Shown piece after piece: positions 16,071 through 26,584 of a DNA stretch of 36,643 nucleotides. Each line of letters starts with the position of its first letter. The stretch's first letter is position 1. The stretch covers positions 1-36,643 of the forward strand of contig JAHZJL010000151.1 in the NCBI GenBank assembly GCA_022600935.1, in the 5' to 3' direction. The stretch is from Gammaproteobacteria bacterium. GTDB taxonomy: Bacteria; Pseudomonadota; Gammaproteobacteria; Methylococcales; DRLZ01. Below the pieces are notes generated by a model. That model was not told where the DNA came from. It saw only the letters and a program-made list of their open reading frames with translations, and did not search any database. The position numbers and the translations under genes were made by a program.

Positions 16071-17073
16071 GTTTTAATTGGGTGTTGAATGATGACAGAG
16101 CGCGAGCTTCCATGAAACGTATCGGGATCAGCAAGGTCATCAGTAACATCGCCAGCGTATAAATCCAGCCTGACAATGAATGGCGCGGTGTTTTTTCCTG
16201 ATAGACCAGTGGTTTGTTTTCCAGACGGTCAATTTCAGCAATACTGTCTTTTAACATCTGCGGATTCTCTGCTTCATACGCTTGGTAGGGAACATCCAGG
16301 GACTGGAAAAATTGATGCAGAAACAATTCCGGAGTCCTTGATTGACTTGCTTTGTTCAACGAGTCACTGAGATGTACACCATGATGATTACGCAGATAAA
16401 TCCAGTACAGGCGGGCTTGGCGGTCAATAAACTGCTGTTTAAGGATTTGTTGCGTATCAGTATCCATTTTCGCCGCACCGTCAGACACCAGCATGATAAT
16501 TCGTGACCCGGTGAGTGGTTGATTGGCAAAATAGTCCAGTGCCATCGACAACGCCGGTGCAATATTGGTGGTCCCCTTGCTGCCGGTTTGAGTGCCTGAA
16601 ATTGCGGCTTTGATTGCCTCCCGGCTTTGAGTTAACGGCAATACATAAGCCGGTGATGAGCTGAACGAAACCATGCCTAGAAAGTCATTTTCCCTTGATT
16701 CGATAAATTCCAGCAATAACTGACGGGCAATTGTACTTTTCGACTCGTGAGAGCCTCCACCCATATAGCTGCTTGCAAAGTCCGAGCGCATGCTGGCGCT
16801 ACGGTCAAAAACCAGAACAATTTGCGCACCGGTGCCGACTTTGGTCACAATCTGCTGACCGCTGTACGGCTGGGCGATGCCGATAATCAGAGTCAGAATG
16901 ATAAGGCTGGAGATGATTTTGACCAGCCAGGACAAGCGTTGTGAAAGCGGGTCAGCCGGTAGTAAGTCAATCCAGGAATACAATATTCTGTCAGCACGTT
17001 GCCTCAGCAAAGGAATGACCACAAGCGGCAACAGCAGAAATGCAATGGGTGCTGAAAAATGAATGGAATTCAT
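16054..17073 (-). CDS. mxaC: MxaC-like VWA-domain membrane protein (BatA type)
   Basis: The 339-residue protein starts with a BatA-type N-terminal hydrophobic module (FSAPIAFLLLPLVVIPLLR, then a second membrane segment at LVKIISSLIILTLIIGIA). A VWA domain follows with an intact MIDAS site IVLVFDRSASMRSD (D90, S92, S94) and IIMLVSDGAAKMD. A C-terminal membrane segment (LSGWIYTLAMLLMTLLIPI) closes the chain. The VWA part is predicted to face the periplasm. It overlaps mxaA by ATGA (17070-17073) and mxaK by 17 bases, so the block is one transcript. In methylotrophs MxaC works with MxaA, MxaK and MxaL in methanol dehydrogenase metal insertion. That function is transferred from gene order, not from residues. 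Confidence 0.78.
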   Translation of the reverse strand: MNSIHFSAPIAFLLLPLVVIPLLRQRADRILYSWIDLLPADPLSQRLSWLVKIISSLIILTLIIGIAQPYSGQQIVTKVGTGAQIVLVFDRSASMRSDFASSYMGGGSHESKSTIARQLLLEFIESRENDFLGMVSFSSSPAYVLPLTQSREAIKAAISGTQTGSKGTTNIAPALSMALDYFANQPLTGSRIIMLVSDGAAKMDTDTQQILKQQFIDRQARLYWIYLRNHHGVHLSDSLNKASQSRTPELFLHQFFQSLDVPYQAYEAENPQMLKDSIAEIDRLENKPLVYQEKTPRHSLSGWIYTLAMLLMTLLIPIRFMEARALSSFNTQLKHAGNR

Positions 17074-18032
17074 CGCTGTTTTTCAAGGCGTTCAAAGCGC
17101 TTACAGAGTTGATTCAGGCCGGGCAGGGGGTTCTGTTGAGAACCGTTTTGCATAAATGACCCGGATTCGTAAAACACAGTGCGTGACTGCTGGAAAAACT
17201 GTCTGGTATCTGTTTGTAACGGCTTAAACCGGGGATAGGTGTTGAAAAAATAATCCAGTTGTGATTCTAGAATGGTCTGCCTTGCAGTGTCGTTAAACGC
17301 CTGGTGGACAATACGGTAAGTCTGCTCCAGTTCCGATGTTGTTTGCGGGTGTGCTGGTAGTTGTTTCAACGCTTTCAGAGCATTCTGGAAGGGTCTGTTT
17401 TGGCGTGTCCATAATTGTAAATGCCCTTGCCGCCATAAAAAATACATGACGCTCAATGCAGCGCCTATGGCGTATATCAAAAGTTTCCTGAGTGTCGGCT
17501 GTGTGGACAGTGACTCGAGAGGCTGAGGAGGTTGTGCAACAATTTCCGAGTCCCTCGTGGATGTTGGGATGACTGTCGAGTAGGCAAATTTCCAGGCCGG
17601 GACACTGGCGGTATCATCATTTGAACCGGATTGAAGATTAATCCGGAACGATGGAATTTCCAGCCATTCACTGGTTTTCACTGACTTGGCAACCTGGTAG
17701 GCAATGAGTAATTGCTTTTCAGTACTCGACAAGTCCTGAACATTCACACGAACAATGTCCAGCCAGTCTGACAACGGGCCTGGTCCGGGAATTTGAGTGG
17801 TGTCCAGGTCGGCACCAAACGGATGCTGGATATGGATACGGTGGGCAATGATATCACCGGCATGGTATCCGAATGGTCTGGGTGTAAGTAAGGTCAGTTT
17901 GAGTTGTTGATTTGCGGAAGAACTGACCAGTGTTTGTTCGCTGGCATGTGCCATTGTCAAAGCCAGAGTCAAGATCAGACCGATCAGGGTCTTTCTCAAA
18001 CACGGGTGACATGGTATGAGCTTGTGGTTCAT
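17070..18032 (-). CDS. mxaA: MxaA-like membrane protein
   Basis: The start is placed at ATG 18032 (MNHKLIPCHPCLRKTLIG), which overlaps the mxaS stop as ATGA. It gives a clear signal peptide (LIGLILTLALTMAHA) and 320 residues. The open frame continues 29 codons upstream into mxaS but that extension looks spurious. After the signal comes a beta-rich periplasmic domain (about residues 30-165), one membrane segment (LLIYAIGAALSVMYFLW, about 180-197) and a cytoplasmic helical tail of about 120 residues resembling the DUF4381-type region. This layout fits MxaA, implicated in calcium insertion into methanol dehydrogenase. A DUF4381 relative of a generic MoxR-VWA system is the alternative. Confidence 0.7.
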   Translation of the reverse strand: MNHKLIPCHPCLRKTLIGLILTLALTMAHASEQTLVSSSANQQLKLTLLTPRPFGYHAGDIIAHRIHIQHPFGADLDTTQIPGPGPLSDWLDIVRVNVQDLSSTEKQLLIAYQVAKSVKTSEWLEIPSFRINLQSGSNDDTASVPAWKFAYSTVIPTSTRDSEIVAQPPQPLESLSTQPTLRKLLIYAIGAALSVMYFLWRQGHLQLWTRQNRPFQNALKALKQLPAHPQTTSELEQTYRIVHQAFNDTARQTILESQLDYFFNTYPRFKPLQTDTRQFFQQSRTVFYESGSFMQNGSQQNPLPGLNQLCKRFERLEKQR

Positions 18033-18880
18033 GAATAAAAATAATCTGTCATGGCATCGGCATCGAAACCTTGCTCGATGAAAAATGGCTGACGTCCGAA
18101 TTGATTGCAGATGTGGCAAATGGTTTTTTTATGTTCGCTAAATACCCTGGACAGTTTTTGACGCAAGGCTTGTCGCATCAGTAAAGAGCGTACTTGTCCT
18201 GTTTCGGCATCCTGCAGGGTAAAATAGCTTCCATTGCTGACCGGTAGTTGTTCAAAATCGTCCCATATGACGACGGGTACGACATCATGGTTCACCAGAT
18301 TTTCCAGAATTGCGGTTAATTGTTGTGGTTTGAAATGAAAATCCGAGACCAGAAACACCAGAGACGGTCGTGAGCCCAGATACGCATTGATATCCAGTAA
18401 TGCTTCAGCGGTGCCTTGTAATGATGCTTGTGCCAATTCTTGCAGCTGATCATAAGGTGGGGTTTTGTACCACTTCAACGGAATGTGATAGTCCCAGTGG
18501 ATTGTATCGCTACAGGCATGCAGAGCAAACAGGTCTCCGCTGCGGGCTGCGGACCACGCGGCTGATTGGATAAACTCAATCATGGTTCTTGATTTGCTGT
18601 GTTTGGACTTGAATGCCATTGACGCTGACAGATCAGCGATGACCTGAACCGGTATCCTGCCGCGTTGTTTAAAACTGCGAACCAGGAAGTCTCCAAAGGG
18701 GTTTTGGGCGCTGGCATGTATATCCAGATGGCGTGGATTGGGGTTGTCGATCAGGGTTTGATGACGCTGGAATTCATAGCCTTCGCCAGAAAAGCTTCCC
18801 GCATGCGCACCAGGGTAGGGGCTGGAAGCATGCCAGGCGATGCGATAATGGAATTCCCGGATTGAGGTATTGTCAATCAT
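18029..18880 (-). CDS. mxaS: MxaS-like DUF58 protein
   Basis: The 283-residue soluble protein has the DUF58 layout. An N-terminal segment (PGAHAGSFSGEGYEFQRHQ) aligns with the 'G.H.S...G.G.EF...R.Y' region of the family. A VWA-like domain follows, with VQVIADLSASMAF (DxSxS: D83, S85, S87). The usual DUF58 partner is a MoxR ATPase, encoded immediately upstream with 11 bases between them. It overlaps mxaA by four bases. MxaS is part of the methanol-oxidation cluster of methylotrophs, where its role is unproven. I see no membrane segment, so a cytoplasmic location is inferred. Confidence 0.8.
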   Translation of the reverse strand: MIDNTSIREFHYRIAWHASSPYPGAHAGSFSGEGYEFQRHQTLIDNPNPRHLDIHASAQNPFGDFLVRSFKQRGRIPVQVIADLSASMAFKSKHSKSRTMIEFIQSAAWSAARSGDLFALHACSDTIHWDYHIPLKWYKTPPYDQLQELAQASLQGTAEALLDINAYLGSRPSLVFLVSDFHFKPQQLTAILENLVNHDVVPVVIWDDFEQLPVSNGSYFTLQDAETGQVRSLLMRQALRQKLSRVFSEHKKTICHICNQFGRQPFFIEQGFDADAMTDYFYS

Positions 18881-18891
18881 CTGTCAGGTGT

Positions 18892-19923
18892 TTAAGGTGC
18901 AGCGATTGTTTTGAGGATGGTGCTGGTGAGTTGATCGATGATATCAGCGCGTCTGAGCTCATAAGCCGGGGTGAAAAAGATGCGATGTCCGGCAACCGGT
19001 TGAAACACGGTTTGTATGTCTTCCGGAAGCACTGCGTTGCGATCATCCAGCCAGCTGGCTACACGAGCAGCTTGAATCAGCAGGCTCATGGCACGGGGAC
19101 TCAAGCCCGCCAGAATCAATCGTGACATATCCACGCCTTCAATGGAAACACCGTAGTCTGCCGGCTTGCGGGTTGCCTCCCAGAGCTGCAAGACGTAATC
19201 CTGTATGGTATCGCTGACATGGACAGTCTGTTGAATACTGGCGGCAACGCTGTTCAGGGAATGAAAAGGCAGTATGCCATGCTGAACCTGTGCGACCAGA
19301 TCATCGACTTGATGGAATCTTGAGTCGAATACCAGTTCTTTTCTGGCATTTTTGTCAACCGGAATTTCAATTTTCAACTCCATTAAAAACCGGTCACGAG
19401 CGGCTGACGGTATTTCGAAGGTTTCCTCTTTTTCGACCCGGTTTCGATCAGCAAAGACTTGTAAATGAGGAAAATGATAATCACGATTAAATGCACTGAC
19501 TCTTCGCTCTGCCATGACTCTCAATAACAGTGAGTGAACCTGGGGACGTGCACGATTGACTTCATTGAAAAAGAATGTCGCAAGCTGTTCATTATGTTTG
19601 AGTAAAGGACCGGGGTCGACTTTGGGCTTTCCCTGTTCATCAATAAATGAATGATATAACAAGTCATTCGGCATTAAATCGATGGTTCCCTCGATGCGTT
19701 CATATTCACCACCAAGGGCCGTGGTAACTGCACGTAACAGCGTTGTTTTGCCAACCCCGACATCGCCTTCCAGCATGACGTGTCCGCGTGAAAATATACA
19801 GATGGTAAACAAGCGGATAGCGTCATCCAGTCCGATGACAGCTTTGCTGATTTCCTGTTGAAACAAATGGGCATTATGACGCCAGTGAGAAAGGTCGATG
19901 GTTGCTGGGAAAACAGATGACAT
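18892..19923 (-). CDS. mxaR: MxaR/MoxR-family AAA+ ATPase
   Basis: The 343-residue AAA+ protein has a Walker A, GDVGVGKTTLL (residues 54-64), and the MoxR-type lid region with an NRARPQVHSLLLRVMAER insertion. Two catalytic segments are unusual. The Walker B reads FFFNEVNRARP (N120, E121) where MoxR proteins usually have L.aDEiNRap. The sensor region reads VFADRNRVEKEETFEIPSAARDRF where most have ATQNPiEqeGTypLPEAQlDRF. MoxR ATPases act as chaperones with VWA proteins in metal or cofactor insertion. It is the first gene of the - strand block, divergent from the FKBP gene. A possible -10 box TATAAC lies about 20 bases before the ATG (19943-19948 on the complement), without a good -35. Confidence 0.85.
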   Translation of the reverse strand: MSSVFPATIDLSHWRHNAHLFQQEISKAVIGLDDAIRLFTICIFSRGHVMLEGDVGVGKTTLLRAVTTALGGEYERIEGTIDLMPNDLLYHSFIDEQGKPKVDPGPLLKHNEQLATFFFNEVNRARPQVHSLLLRVMAERRVSAFNRDYHFPHLQVFADRNRVEKEETFEIPSAARDRFLMELKIEIPVDKNARKELVFDSRFHQVDDLVAQVQHGILPFHSLNSVAASIQQTVHVSDTIQDYVLQLWEATRKPADYGVSIEGVDMSRLILAGLSPRAMSLLIQAARVASWLDDRNAVLPEDIQTVFQPVAGHRIFFTPAYELRRADIIDQLTSTILKTIAAP

Positions 19924-20064
19924 GATTGAGGGTTTGGTTATCGTTATATGAGATAATGCGACAGTTGAACTACTTTACCGGAAACCTGTCTAGTGATTCA
20001 ATAGTTTACTTGCGTAACAGGTATTGCATTACCTTTCTTTATCAATGAATCAAGGAATTCAACC

Positions 20065-20745
20065 ATGAAACAATCGAGTATTTTTTTTCTGGTCGTATCA
20101 ACGGCTATCAGCCAGATTGTGCTGGCTGCGGATTTGAAGCTTGAAACAGACCAGGACAAACTCAGCTACAGCCTCGGTATGATGATCGGCGAACGGGTTG
20201 CCAAACCATACAAAGACATTAATTACGCAATTCTTCTGGAAGGTATCAAGGATCAACATCAAGGCAAGGAAACAGCATTGCCACTAAAAGATGCCAATAT
20301 GATCCTGAGTGATTATCACACAAAAAAAATCAATGCTGAATCATCCAAGGCTAAAGCTGCGGGACAACAATACATGGCTGAAAATGCCAATCGAGACGGT
20401 GTGACAGTTACTGATTCAGGCTTGCAATATGAAGTGTTGAAAACAGGTGATGGCGCTAAACCAAAGGCTACTGATACAGTAACTGTCCACTATGTCGGTA
20501 CATTACTTGACGGTACTGAATTCGACAGTTCGGTGAAACGCGGGCAACCGGCAACCTTCCCGCTCAACCGGGTTATCCCGGGCTGGACTGAAGGTGTTCA
20601 ATTGATGAATACAGGAAGTAAATACCGATTTGTGATACCGTCTGAACTGGGTTATGGAAACCAGGGCGCTGGCGCTAAAATTGGTCCTGGAGAAACCTTG
20701 GTTTTTGAAGTGGAATTATTGAGTATTGACGACACAAAAAAATGA
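20065..20745 (+). CDS. periplasmic FKBP-type peptidyl-prolyl cis-trans isomerase (FkpA/Mip-like)
   Basis: The 226-residue protein has a signal peptide (MKQSSIFFLVVSTAISQIVL, cleavage near residues 21-22). A helical N-terminal dimerisation domain follows (KLSYSLGMMIGERVAKPY, as in FkpA, Mip and FklB), with a long linker helix. The C-terminal FKBP domain (about residues 115-220) contains VTVHYVGTLLDGTEFDSS, FPLNRVIPGWTEGVQLM and YRFVIPSELGYG, the usual active-site segments. It catalyses prolyl isomerisation and acts as a folding chaperone, here predicted periplasmic because there is no lipobox. AAGGA lies upstream of the ATG. It is transcribed alone and ends at a strong terminator. A link to maturation of periplasmic proteins served by the divergent mxa block is speculation. 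Confidence 0.92.
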   Translation: MKQSSIFFLVVSTAISQIVLAADLKLETDQDKLSYSLGMMIGERVAKPYKDINYAILLEGIKDQHQGKETALPLKDANMILSDYHTKKINAESSKAKAAGQQYMAENANRDGVTVTDSGLQYEVLKTGDGAKPKATDTVTVHYVGTLLDGTEFDSSVKRGQPATFPLNRVIPGWTEGVQLMNTGSKYRFVIPSELGYGNQGAGAKIGPGETLVFEVELLSIDDTKK

Positions 20746-20794
20746 TTTTTTCCACTGATTGATAGTCAATTTTCCACAACGGGATAATGACAGG

Positions 20795-20827
20795 AGGCGT
20801 TCGGTTTAACAACTGAACGCCTTTTTT
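20795..20827 (+). terminator. rho-independent terminator of the FKBP gene
   Basis: A 12-bp stem (AGGCGTTCGGTT paired with AACTGAACGCCT, one G-U pair) has a 4-base loop TAAC and is followed by TTTTT. It sits 50 bases after the stop. The other strand lacks a T-run, so it works for the + strand only. Confidence 0.92.
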
Positions 20828-20852
20828 GTTCCCAGGCTGTTTGTTAACAAGT

Positions 20853-22268
20853 TCAATGAGGATACCCGTGAATGGATGTGCAGGCGGTATCCAGTGCCTG
20901 GGTTGCGCGTGTGGAATCGATAAACATTACAGCATCGAAGAGTTGATTCAAATTGACCAGAAAATAATTGGATTGAGCCTCCTGATCAGGATTGTACACA
21001 ACACCAACCAGACGGAGATAACCAGGTAAGTTTGAAGAGTTTGAATCTTGTCCTGGATTGTGATGTGTTTTCATGATCAATTGATTCATGTTTGCCTGGT
21101 GAAACTGCCAGGCAAAACTGGGTGGCACTGCATTGGGCAGCTTCATGCACAGCGGCGATTCGTTCCAGGCCCGGCTGGAAAGTACTGTCCCCCTGTATGT
21201 CAGTGAGCCAAGCAGGAATACGGCTTTTTCAGAATATTTTTCCCTGAGTAACTGACCAAGGCTCAGCTGAAGTTGACCGTCATCCAGAAATGCTTTCGCA
21301 TCACCAACATGAGTATTATGAGTCCAGATAATGAACTTCGGATTGGACGTTTGTTGTCGATTGATGATCTGTTCAATGATGTTAAACATGAATTTCTCGC
21401 GACCATTCCAGGCCAGTGTTGACTGCTCAGCGTGGGTGAGGCGGATGTATTGTTCTGCTGCCTGCATGGTTAATGCATTCATTTTGGTATTGAACAATGT
21501 CTTGTTTAGAACCCTGGTGTGATCCGGAAACGATTTCTCAAGTAGCAGTTTCACCACTTGATCAACCTGATTCCGGCAGGATAAATCCGGATGCCTGTTG
21601 ACTGTTTTCCCATACCCGTAAAACGAGTGTTGATGCTGATTAAAGCACTGAATCATGTTGTTCAGAGGCTCAGAATCTGCATACCCATGATGCTGTAAAT
21701 ACCGGACCACCTTGTCTATTGACGGAAAAAGACTGAACAAATCCATGCCTGCAAACTGAACTCTGTGACGTGGTTTTCTTGTTGAATTGAATTGCCTCAA
21801 CCATTCAATAAACTCAACGATTTGGCGGTTTCTCCAAACCCAGGGCAGTATATGTTTAAAATCTTCCAAAACCTGGTTTTGATCGGCCATCAATTGATGG
21901 TTGATATAACGGTTGACCCGGTAACCGCCTGGCCAGTTTCCCTCAATAACCACAATATTAAAGTGTTGGTGCTGAATCAGGTATTGAGTGATTTGAGCCC
22001 TGAGTGTGTAGAATTCACGAGTGCCGTGAGTGCTGTCGCCAATCAGGACAAACTGTTTGTTTCCAATCCAGTTGGATAAGGCATTGTAGTCCGGTTGTCC
22101 GTTTTTAAACGGTATGGCGTGTTGTTGAATAAGTTTGATAAAAGGCGCGATTTGTTGATTGATTCGAGCGTTTATGGAATCCGTATCCAGTCTGGTAAAA
22201 CCGGGATTACTGTAGAGAGTCAAGATAATGGACATGACACGCATGACAGATTCGGGTTTCATGTTCAT
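20853..22268 (-). CDS. erythromycin esterase-like family protein
   Basis: This 471-residue protein matches the erythromycin esterase (EreA/EreB)-like family. Key segments in order are FVLIGDSTHGTREFYTLRAQ, then VVIEGNWPGGYRVNRYI, FAGMDLFSLFPSIDKVV, and FIIWTHNTHVGDAKAFLDD. They correspond to the family's GE.tHGt.EF, E.dwp.ayrvNryv, GlDlYSL..S and vvWaHNsHvgDa blocks. The Glu of the first block is Asp here. Most chromosomal members have unknown hydrolase substrates, and nothing shows macrolide resistance. I see no reliable signal peptide. ATG at 22268 is used; ATG at 22262 is an alternative. It is followed by aat on the same strand upstream, with a gap of 47 bases. Confidence 0.85.
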   Translation of the reverse strand: MNMKPESVMRVMSIILTLYSNPGFTRLDTDSINARINQQIAPFIKLIQQHAIPFKNGQPDYNALSNWIGNKQFVLIGDSTHGTREFYTLRAQITQYLIQHQHFNIVVIEGNWPGGYRVNRYINHQLMADQNQVLEDFKHILPWVWRNRQIVEFIEWLRQFNSTRKPRHRVQFAGMDLFSLFPSIDKVVRYLQHHGYADSEPLNNMIQCFNQHQHSFYGYGKTVNRHPDLSCRNQVDQVVKLLLEKSFPDHTRVLNKTLFNTKMNALTMQAAEQYIRLTHAEQSTLAWNGREKFMFNIIEQIINRQQTSNPKFIIWTHNTHVGDAKAFLDDGQLQLSLGQLLREKYSEKAVFLLGSLTYRGTVLSSRAWNESPLCMKLPNAVPPSFAWQFHQANMNQLIMKTHHNPGQDSNSSNLPGYLRLVGVVYNPDQEAQSNYFLVNLNQLFDAVMFIDSTRATQALDTACTSIHGYPH

Positions 22269-22315
22269 CTTTGCTTCAATTGATGATTCGAGGTATTACG
22301 TCATGTTTGATACGG

Positions 22316-23014
22316 TTAGTTGTCCATGGTATGCCAGGCAAGATCTGAAGAGCTGTGATCACAGTATATTTTCAGTAGTGAACTGAATTCCCGGCGTGGG
22401 ATGCAAATAGCTCCCAGGCTGGCCAGGTGATCATTATAGACCTGGCAATCGACCAATTGATAATTCCATTCAAGTGCATTGCGGAGAAATGTTGCCAATG
22501 CTGCTTTGGATGCATTACTGATTCGACTGAACATGGATTCCCCAAAAAAAACCTGACCGATAGCCAGTCCGTATAAACCGCCAACCAATTGTTGATTGTG
22601 CCATGTTTCAACAGAGTGGGCGATACCCAGCCGATGTAATTCAATATATGCATCAATCATAGCATTGTTAATCCAGGTACCATCCGAGTCTTTTCGGGGG
22701 GCTGCACAGGCATGGATGACGTGTTCGAATGCCTTATCCCAGGTAATAGTGAAATCTCCTCGCCGCAGAATTTTAGCCAGACTTCTTTTGGGCTTGAACA
22801 GTTCAGGGATAAAAATCATTCTCGGGTCGGGCGACCACCATAAAATCGGCGACGGGTCACTGTACCAGGGGAAAATACCTTTCCGATAAGCCTGAAGCAG
22901 GCGTACAGGAGATAAATCACCACCTACTGCCAGTAATCCATTCGGCTCTTGTAGAGCATTGTCCACGGCAGGGAATGGCTGATCCGGATGGTTTGCATTG
23001 AGCTGAACTAACAT
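22316..23014 (-). CDS. aat: leucyl/phenylalanyl-tRNA--protein transferase
   Basis: Aat transfers Leu or Phe from aminoacyl-tRNA to proteins with N-terminal Arg or Lys, feeding the N-degron pathway (ClpS/ClpAP) in the cytoplasm. The protein of 232 residues shows FPAVDNALQEPNGLLAVGGD, then YRKGIFPWYSDPSPILWWSPDPR, VETWHNQQLVGGLYGLAIG, VFFGESMFSR.SNASK and the C-terminal LVDCQVYNDHLASLGA, the full family signature. I chose ATG 23014 (MLVQLNANHP), which matches usual Aat N-termini. The frame can extend seven codons to a TTG at 23035 with no better ribosome site. The DUF482 gene and trxB lie upstream on the same strand; aat near trxB is common in gammaproteobacteria. Confidence 0.95.
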   Translation of the reverse strand: MLVQLNANHPDQPFPAVDNALQEPNGLLAVGGDLSPVRLLQAYRKGIFPWYSDPSPILWWSPDPRMIFIPELFKPKRSLAKILRRGDFTITWDKAFEHVIHACAAPRKDSDGTWINNAMIDAYIELHRLGIAHSVETWHNQQLVGGLYGLAIGQVFFGESMFSRISNASKAALATFLRNALEWNYQLVDCQVYNDHLASLGAICIPRREFSSLLKIYCDHSSSDLAWHTMDN

Positions 23015-23124
23015 TGCTGGAGCAGATCCATTCAATCAATCAGGTGAGTCTTAACAATATCTGAGTCAGAAGGTATGAGAATCATGATTGTTATTATGAT
23101 GCTTAAACCTGTTTGTCGGGCAAG

Positions 23125-25402
<2,278 letters not shown>

Positions 25403-25494
25403 TTATTTTTTCCGATAATGTGTTAGTGTCGTTTATCATTAATTAACAATAACTATGGTCTTCAGGACCAAACCGATTTTAGAGACACAGTTGA

Positions 25495-26520
25495 GTGAAT
25501 AATAAACAATATAATGTCGCCGTTGTGGGAGCTTCAGGCGTTGTTGGTGAAACGATGTTGTCGATACTGGAAGAACGGAATTTTCCGGTCGGAACAATCT
25601 ACCCTTTGGCAAGCAGTCGATCTGCCGGTAAGACAATACGATTCAATGGTCGATCCGTATTGATCGAGGACTTGGCAGGATTCGATTTTTCACAAGCTCA
25701 GATCGGTCTGTTTTCAGCCGGTGCATCAGTATCCGAACAGTATGCACCGATTGCTGCTCAAGCAGGCTGTGTTGTCGTCGATAACACCTCGCAATTTCGT
25801 TATGACGATGATATTCCTTTAATTGTTCCTGAAGTGAATCCCGATGCCATGGCACACTACACAGCCAGAGGTATAATCGCCAATCCCAATTGTTCAACCA
25901 TTCAGATGGTAGTCGCCTTGAAACCGATTTATGATGCAGTCGGCATTCAGCGCATCAATGTATGTACTTACCAGGCGGTTTCCGGAAGTGGCAAGGAAGG
26001 TGTGGAAGAGCTGGTAGGACAAACGTCCAGGTTATTAAATGGTAAACCAGTAGAGACCTCGGTTTATCCCCTGCAAATTGCATTCAATGTGCTACCACAG
26101 ATCGATGTATTTCAGGATAACGGATATACCAAGGAAGAGATGAAAATGGTTTGGGAGACCCGCAAAATATTGTCAGATGAATCAATCATGGTGAACCCAA
26201 CTACTGTTCGGGTTCCAGTTTTTTATGGGCATTCTGAATCAGTTCATATTGAAACCAGGGATAAGATTACTACTGATGAGGCACGCGATTTATTGGCAAA
26301 TTCTAATGGAATAAAAGTAATAGATGACAGGAAGGAAGGTGGATATCCCACTGCTGTGACTCATTCCGCCAGTCATGATGAGGTTTTCGTGGGCAGGATT
26401 CGTGAGGATATTTCCCATCCAAACGGACTGAATTTATGGGTTGTTGCCGATAATGTCAGAAAAGGAGCCGCTTTGAACAGCATACAAATTGCAGAAATGC
26501 TAGTAAAAAATCATATCTAG
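25495..26520 (+). CDS. asd: aspartate-semialdehyde dehydrogenase
   Basis: Asd converts aspartyl phosphate to aspartate semialdehyde with NADPH in the common pathway to lysine (and diaminopimelate), threonine and methionine. The 341-residue protein starts at GTG 25495; VAVVGASGVVGETMLSIL is the NADP-binding loop. The catalytic Cys is C133 in IIANPNCSTIQMVVAL. GSGKEGVEEL and the C-terminal VPVFYGHSESVHIE carry the remaining active-site segments. The NVAVVGASG and Q.V.G.GKEG pattern is of the type found next to fimV in Pseudomonas relatives. It lies 64 bases upstream of fimV on the same strand. A weak ribosome-binding site (AGAGA) precedes the GTG. Confidence 0.96.
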   Translation: MNNKQYNVAVVGASGVVGETMLSILEERNFPVGTIYPLASSRSAGKTIRFNGRSVLIEDLAGFDFSQAQIGLFSAGASVSEQYAPIAAQAGCVVVDNTSQFRYDDDIPLIVPEVNPDAMAHYTARGIIANPNCSTIQMVVALKPIYDAVGIQRINVCTYQAVSGSGKEGVEELVGQTSRLLNGKPVETSVYPLQIAFNVLPQIDVFQDNGYTKEEMKMVWETRKILSDESIMVNPTTVRVPVFYGHSESVHIETRDKITTDEARDLLANSNGIKVIDDRKEGGYPTAVTHSASHDEVFVGRIREDISHPNGLNLWVVADNVRKGAALNSIQIAEMLVKNHI

Positions 26521-26584
26521 GCTAATCTTAGAGCTGTATCCATATTAACCGAGGCATCATCAACGATGATGGGGCGACAGATCA

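Noticed and set aside
14590-19923. generic BatABCDE aerotolerance operon
   Set aside because: BatD is missing and the TPR and second VWA domains are separate proteins in mxaK-mxaL order; the mxa reading fits better, though it is not proven.
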